NCBI GenBank assembly: GCA_024644425.1
Contig: JAHELA010000044.1
Span: 1-10,710, forward strand
Reading direction: 5' to 3'
DNA: 10,710 nucleotides
Source: Nitrosomonadaceae bacterium
GTDB lineage: Bacteria; Pseudomonadota; Gammaproteobacteria; Burkholderiales; Nitrosomonadaceae
A program made the position numbers and the translations under genes. Shown piece after piece: positions 6,973 through 10,710 of this stretch. Numbering within the stretch: the first letter of the stretch is position 1; each line of letters begins with the position of its first letter. The notes below the pieces were generated by a model that did no database searches, was not told where the DNA came from, and was given only the letters and a program-made list of their open reading frames with translations.

Positions 6973-9543
6973 GTGCGCAGATCTATTATTAGAGTTTTTA
7001 TGTTCCTGAGTGTAATGGCGTTACCCTGTGTCGTACATGCTGTAGGCTTGGGGAATCTTACGCTTAACTCTTATTTAGGTCAGCCTTTTAAAGCCGAAAT
7101 TGATCTTGTTGCTGTAAAAAAGGAAGAGATTCCTTCCTTAGTGGCAAGTCTTGCTTCACGTGATACTTTCAAACAAGCAAATGTAGATTACGTGCCTTTT
7201 CTATTTACATTTGAAATAAGTATTGAAAATCGTGCCAATGGTCAGCCCTATATTAAGATTACATCTCCACAGCGAGTTGTCGAACCATTTCTGAGTATGT
7301 TAATCGAATTGAATTGGTCTTCGGGACGCTTAATCAGGGAATATACGGTACTACTTGATCCGCCAGAGGACGCACTCCAGCCAACAGCACCAGCGATGCA
7401 GGTCGAGCCTGTAGTTCCTAGTTCTATTAAACCTGAGCCAGCTCCAGCCGAAGAACCTGATTCAATTATTGAAGACTTTGTCAGTGATAAAGCTCCAGTA
7501 ATAAAAGAAGTAGCTCCAGTTCAAAAAGAAGCAGCCCCAGTTCAAAAAGAAGTAGCTCCAGTTAAAGAAGCGGCCCCAGTTGAAAAGCCTAGTATTACTA
7601 CCTATGGGCCAGTAAAAAAAGGGGATACTTTAGCTAAGATTGCATTAGAAGTAGCGCCTCCTCATGTACAGTTAAATCAGATGCTAATAGCGATGCATCG
7701 TGCAAATCGAGAAGCTTTTTCTGACAATAATATAAACCGGCTTAAAACAGGGCCCATACTACGGGTACCAGATGCGAGTGAAATTGCAACCATTTCTCCA
7801 GATGCAGCAGATAAAGAGGTAAAAGTACAAACGGCCAACTGGGAAGCCTACCGGCAGAAGTTAGCCGCAGACGTAGCTTCTACTGCTCCAACAAGTGAAG
7901 AATCAACACAAACAGCCACGGGGAGGATTACTGCCACCATCGAAAGTGATGCCGCCGAGACTAAAGAACTAGCTAAAAAAGAATCGTTAAAGATATCTAA
8001 AGGAAAAGGTCTAGAGGAAAGTGGTAGCGATAAAGCAATTGGTGATCAGGATAGGATCCACTCTTTGGAAGAAAATGCTATAGCTAGAGAAAAGGCATTA
8101 ATTGAGGCTAACGAACGGGTTGCCTTGCTTGAAAAGAATGTTAAGGAATTACAGCAACTATTAGAATTAAAAAATGTCGCTATAGCGAAAGCGCAGCAAC
8201 AAGCAGAGAATATAGCGCTAGATGCAGATACTAAACCACTTCCACCAGCAGTGGTAGAAAAAACTGCTCCTCCTGTAGAAGTGCCTTCTTTGGAAGGAGA
8301 GGAAGCAAGTTCACCAGCTACTAAAGAGGCGCCTAGTGTTGAAGCTGAGCCAAGTGAGCCAGTGGTTTCGTCACCACCACCGCCACCCGTAGCAAAGCCT
8401 CCGGTAAAACAAGTACCAACTCCAATTGTTGTAGAAGATCCTCCTTTGATTGAATCGATAATGGATAGTGTAGGGCCAATAATTGACGGCTTGATGGAGA
8501 ATATTGAATATGTAGGCGCTGCAATCCTTCTTTTGTTAACAGGGATATTTGGAGCAGCAGCAATACGTCGAAAGAAAGAAACCTCAATTGATAATGATAA
8601 CTCATCAGATGTAGATACAACTTCTTCTACCAAAGAAGACTCATCATCCCAAGATAAATCTAAATCTGCAGCGGATAAAACTAAACAGACTGATGATTAC
8701 GATCCGGTTGTTGAAGCAGGACAATATCTTGATCATGGGCGCGATGCCCAGGCAGAAAAAATTCTTAAAGATGCTTTAGCAAAAGATCAAAATAATCCTG
8801 AAATGTTAGCCAAACTTCTTGAAGTACATACTCTTCGTAAAGACAAGCCAGCATTTGAGGCTACTGCACGTGCATTATGGGCGGTGTCACCTACTGGTCC
8901 ACTATGGGAGAGGGCAGCTAGATTGGGGCTTAGTATTGATCCAGAAAATCCTTTTTATGGTGGTTCAGTAGCATCAACTGGTTCCGATCAAATAGAGGAC
9001 ACAGAGTCAGTGAGTAGTGACTCATCATTTTCACATAAGGTAACAACATCTGAGCCAGAATCTAGTATAGGTGTGAGTGAAGAAGGGCCAGAGCAAAAGC
9101 CTGAAGTGCAAGAACAGTTGGATGAGCCCAGTTTTGGAATTGAATTTAGTAGCTCACAAGAAGCTGAAACTAGTTCTGAGACTCCTGTTACCGAGAGTCC
9201 ACCGACATCATCCGATGATATGAGCATTGACTTTCCAAGTAGCGATAGTGAGAATGAACCCGCACCTACAGTTACGCCAAGTTCTCCAGGGTTACCAGAA
9301 TCTGATTTAGCTGGGATAAACTTGAATATAGATGATTCAGTATCAACTGCGTCATCAGATACACAGTCAGTTGAAAAGAGCGCCAAATGGCATGATCTTG
9401 CTACCAAGATTGATTTAGCAAGAGCTTATCAGGAGATGGGTGATAATGATGGAGCTAAAGAAATTCTTCAGGAAGTTATAAAAGAGGGAGATTCTGAACA
9501 ACAAGAAAGTGCAAAAGTTATATTGGAAAGCTTAAAGGGTTAA
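6973..9543 (+). CDS. fimV: FimV-like polar hub protein (LysM, membrane anchor, cytoplasmic TPR)
   Basis: The 856-residue protein has the FimV domain order. A signal peptide with a probable cut after VHA (residue 23) is followed by the FimV core starting GLGNLTLNSYLGQPFKAEID. Then come a tandem KE(V/A)APVQ repeat (about 174-205), a LysM-type peptidoglycan-binding domain (about 211-270, YGPVKKGDTLAKIA), a coiled coil (about 359-414), and a proline-rich linker with PPPPP. One membrane helix (about 514-531) ends in RRKKE, which puts the C-terminal part in the cytoplasm. That part has TPR-like helices (about 577-665), a long acidic Ser/Glu-rich linker and the conserved C-terminal FimV motif (803-856, LATKIDLARAYQEMGDNDGAKEILQEV). 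In Pseudomonas and relatives FimV organises the cell pole and supports type IV pili and twitching. No pilus genes are in view. It starts with GTG. Confidence 0.92.
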   Translation: MRRSIIRVFMFLSVMALPCVVHAVGLGNLTLNSYLGQPFKAEIDLVAVKKEEIPSLVASLASRDTFKQANVDYVPFLFTFEISIENRANGQPYIKITSPQRVVEPFLSMLIELNWSSGRLIREYTVLLDPPEDALQPTAPAMQVEPVVPSSIKPEPAPAEEPDSIIEDFVSDKAPVIKEVAPVQKEAAPVQKEVAPVKEAAPVEKPSITTYGPVKKGDTLAKIALEVAPPHVQLNQMLIAMHRANREAFSDNNINRLKTGPILRVPDASEIATISPDAADKEVKVQTANWEAYRQKLAADVASTAPTSEESTQTATGRITATIESDAAETKELAKKESLKISKGKGLEESGSDKAIGDQDRIHSLEENAIAREKALIEANERVALLEKNVKELQQLLELKNVAIAKAQQQAENIALDADTKPLPPAVVEKTAPPVEVPSLEGEEASSPATKEAPSVEAEPSEPVVSSPPPPPVAKPPVKQVPTPIVVEDPPLIESIMDSVGPIIDGLMENIEYVGAAILLLLTGIFGAAAIRRKKETSIDNDNSSDVDTTSSTKEDSSSQDKSKSAADKTKQTDDYDPVVEAGQYLDHGRDAQAEKILKDALAKDQNNPEMLAKLLEVHTLRKDKPAFEATARALWAVSPTGPLWERAARLGLSIDPENPFYGGSVASTGSDQIEDTESVSSDSSFSHKVTTSEPESSIGVSEEGPEQKPEVQEQLDEPSFGIEFSSSQEAETSSETPVTESPPTSSDDMSIDFPSSDSENEPAPTVTPSSPGLPESDLAGINLNIDDSVSTASSDTQSVEKSAKWHDLATKIDLARAYQEMGDNDGAKEILQEVIKEGDSEQQESAKVILESLKG
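7492..7587 (+). repeat. In-frame 21-bp tandem repeat inside fimV
   Basis: Units begin with GC(T/C)CCAGTT and encode APVQKE(V/A) or close variants. There are full 21-bp units at 7492-7512, 7513-7533 and 7534-7554, an 18-bp unit at 7555-7572 and a partial one to 7587. The repeat falls in the linker between the FimV core and the LysM domain (residues about 174-205). Because units are multiples of 3, gain or loss of copies would keep the frame. Confidence 0.85.
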
Positions 9544-9723
9544 TAAAAATTAGGCGTTGTAATCCTATGTATTGATCAGTGCTCGGTTAATTAATAGCAG
9601 AGATTTCGCAGGATACTATTACGAGAAGACATATGGTCAATCACACACTTATCCCTCGCAAAATTTATCCTTGGATATTCCAGCTAAAGTCTGAACTATT
9701 CTAGCAATAATGGCGGCTATTCA
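9544..9723. other. fimV-truA intergenic region, nothing convincing
   Basis: This 180-bp AT-rich gap has no clear terminator, promoter or RNA gene. A 23-codon ORF at 9633-9704 (ATG to TAG) has no recognisable similarity and only a loose GAGAAG upstream, so I do not call it a gene. Confidence 0.5.
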
Positions 9724-10536
9724 GTGAGAATTGTCCTAGGATTAGAATATGATGGTAGTCATTTCTGTGGTTGGCAAAGCCAGCCCTCTGGCTGCTCAAT
9801 TCAGGATGCACTAGAAACAGCGTTATCAAGAATTGCACAGAGCAGTGTCCAGATAATAACCGCAGGTCGTACTGATTCTGGTGTTCATGCTACATACCAA
9901 GTCATTCATTTTGATACAAAGGTAAAGCGCCCCCTAAGCGCCTGGGTAAGAGGTGTGAATGCATTATTGCCTGACGGAATCGTAGTGCTATGGGCTTCAA
10001 AATTATCAAATAGTTTTCATGCTCGCTACAGTGCAAGAGAACGTTGTTATCTTTATTTATTGCTAAATCATCCAATACGGGCTGGGCTTTATCATGGTAA
10101 GGTTGGTTGGTTTCATTTGCCGCTTAACCTTGAAAGGATGCGAGATGCTGCGAAATTATTACTAGGTGAACATGATTTTAGTGCTTTTCGGGCTACAGAA
10201 TGCCAAGCTAAATCTCCGGTGCGTAATGTAACCAAACTGGAAATTATTCAGCAAGGCGATATCATTACATTTGAAATTCGTGCTAATGCGTTTTTGTATC
10301 ATATGGTGCGTAATATAGTCGGATCATTAATATATGTTGGAAAAGGGAAGCGCTCCTCCCAATGGATACGAGAGCTCTTGGAAAGCGGTGATAGAACTTA
10401 TGCGGCGCCAACTTTTTCTGCAGCAGGGTTATATTTAGCCGGGATAACTTATGACCCGAAATGGAAGCTACCATGTTCTGTTGAGCCGTCACTTACAGCA
10501 ATTTTACCCAGAATATCTAGAGCACGGGGACAGTAA
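9724..10536 (+). CDS. truA: tRNA pseudouridine(38-40) synthase
   Basis: The 270-residue product is the normal length for TruA, which isomerises uridines 38, 39 and 40 in the anticodon arm of many tRNAs in the cytoplasm. The N-terminus RIVLGLEYDGSHFCGWQSQ is diagnostic. AGRTDSGVHATYQVIHFDT carries the catalytic aspartate at residue 51. Later family blocks are NSFHARYSARERCYLYLLLN, LLGEHDFSAFRATECQAKSPVRNV, FEIRANAFLYHMVRNIVG and TFSAAGLYLAGITYD. It starts with GTG at 9724, chosen because family proteins begin at this point. The ribosome binding site is only GGCGG at 9712-9716. A minimal MAAIQ ORF ending in the TGA that overlaps the GTG could couple translation, but this is speculative. trpF follows after 136 bp. 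Confidence 0.97.
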   Translation: MRIVLGLEYDGSHFCGWQSQPSGCSIQDALETALSRIAQSSVQIITAGRTDSGVHATYQVIHFDTKVKRPLSAWVRGVNALLPDGIVVLWASKLSNSFHARYSARERCYLYLLLNHPIRAGLYHGKVGWFHLPLNLERMRDAAKLLLGEHDFSAFRATECQAKSPVRNVTKLEIIQQGDIITFEIRANAFLYHMVRNIVGSLIYVGKGKRSSQWIRELLESGDRTYAAPTFSAAGLYLAGITYDPKWKLPCSVEPSLTAILPRISRARGQ

Positions 10537-10583
10537 CACGAGCGATACAAACTCTCTTCAAAAGTGATTTTTTTTATTAATAG

Positions 10584-10600
10584 GCACGAGTTTCTCGTGC
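10584..10600 (+). other. Perfect 7-bp hairpin between truA and trpF
   Basis: GCACGAG (10584-10590) and CTCGTGC (10594-10600) are exact reverse complements around a TTT loop. There is no T tract after it on the + strand (ATCAAAGG follows) and none in the terminator position on the - strand either, so it is not a standard intrinsic terminator. A run of eight T at 10568-10575 lies before the stem. Another CACGAG at 10537-10542, directly after the truA stop, could pair alternatively with the right arm. Confidence 0.55.
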
Positions 10601-10672
10601 ATCAAAGGAAAGAGTTAACCAATAATTTATGAACATATTTGTACATCTTTATGCTTATAGTGAATTAATCTT

Positions 10673-10710
10673 ATGCCCGTTAGAGTAAAAGTCTGCGGTA
10701 TTACCCGTAT
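10673..10710 (+). CDS. trpF: Phosphoribosylanthranilate isomerase, first 12 codons (3' truncated by window edge)
   Basis: ATG 10673 opens a frame reading MPVRVKVCGITR before the window ends. This matches the near-invariant N-terminus of TrpF, whose cysteine in the V-K-(I/V)-C-G-I-T-R motif is the catalytic base. TrpF converts N-(5-phosphoribosyl)anthranilate to the 1-carboxyphenylamino form in tryptophan synthesis. The position downstream of truA matches betaproteobacterial truA-trpF-trpB gene order as I recall it. No clear Shine-Dalgarno precedes the ATG. Confidence 0.85.
   Translation, partial: MPVRVKVCGITR

Noticed and set aside
8046..8633. 195-codon antisense ORF under fimV
   Set aside because: It lies opposite the low-complexity Glu/Pro/Ser-rich part of fimV, its translation is Ser/Thr/Gly-rich low complexity with no motif, and the sense frame has clear FimV domains.
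8988..9407. 139-codon antisense ORF under the acidic linker of fimV
   Set aside because: It is a compositional shadow of the Ser/Glu-rich sense frame, with no recognisable domain or good ribosome binding site.
9633..9704. 23-codon ORF in the fimV-truA gap
   Set aside because: It is too short, has no similarity I recognise, no hydrophobic or motif pattern and no clear ribosome binding site.
10629..10688. 19-codon ORF overlapping the trpF start
   Set aside because: The only AAGGA is about 20 bp upstream, there is no Trp codon that would suggest an attenuation leader, and it overlaps the well-supported trpF N-terminus.

Overview
This window is a stretch of chromosomal housekeeping genes, all on the + strand, from what looks like a fairly AT-rich betaproteobacterium. 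A Nitrosomonadaceae/Nitrosomonas-like organism is the best guess. The evidence is the gene order earP-efp / MFS / leuC-leuD-leuB-asd-fimV-truA-trpF, which I recall as typical of Betaproteobacteria, together with protein wording typical of that class (an Arg32-type EF-P, a 466-residue LeuC, the SVDK-NVLEC form of LeuB). The taxon call is from memory and not from a search.

Layout. Positions 3-356 hold the C-terminal third of EarP, the EF-P arginine rhamnosyltransferase. Positions 430-993 hold EF-P itself, with arginine at residue 32, the residue EarP modifies. Positions 1062-2201 encode a 12-helix MFS transporter of the 3-phenylpropionate (HcaT-like) type. Positions 2286-5599 carry leuC, leuD and leuB, which convert 2-isopropylmalate to the precursor of leucine. 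Between leuC and leuD is a 168-bp gap containing a very short hydrophobic ORF that I read as a possible decayed entericidin-type lipoprotein gene. Positions 5674-6786 encode aspartate-semialdehyde dehydrogenase (asd), at the branch to lysine/diaminopimelate, threonine and methionine. A 186-bp gap with a low-GC hairpin and a cluster of TTGACTT/TCAAG repeats leads into fimV (6973-9543, GTG start), a large inner-membrane peptidoglycan-binding polar hub protein. truA (9724-10536, GTG start) encodes the tRNA pseudouridine 38-40 synthase. The window ends 38 bases into trpF.

Functionally there are three themes: translation support (EarP/EF-P rescuing polyproline stalls, TruA modifying tRNA anticodon arms), amino-acid biosynthesis (leucine, aspartate family, start of tryptophan), and cell-envelope organisation (FimV). 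FimV contains a proline run (PPPPP), the kind of sequence that needs EF-P for translation.

I see no mobile element, CRISPR array, tRNA/rRNA gene or phage gene. No convincing new system is present. The points worth a second look are the leuC-leuD remnant, the repeats upstream of fimV, and the perfect hairpin between truA and trpF. The intergenic gaps (about 45-190 bp) are long enough that several of these genes may have their own promoters.
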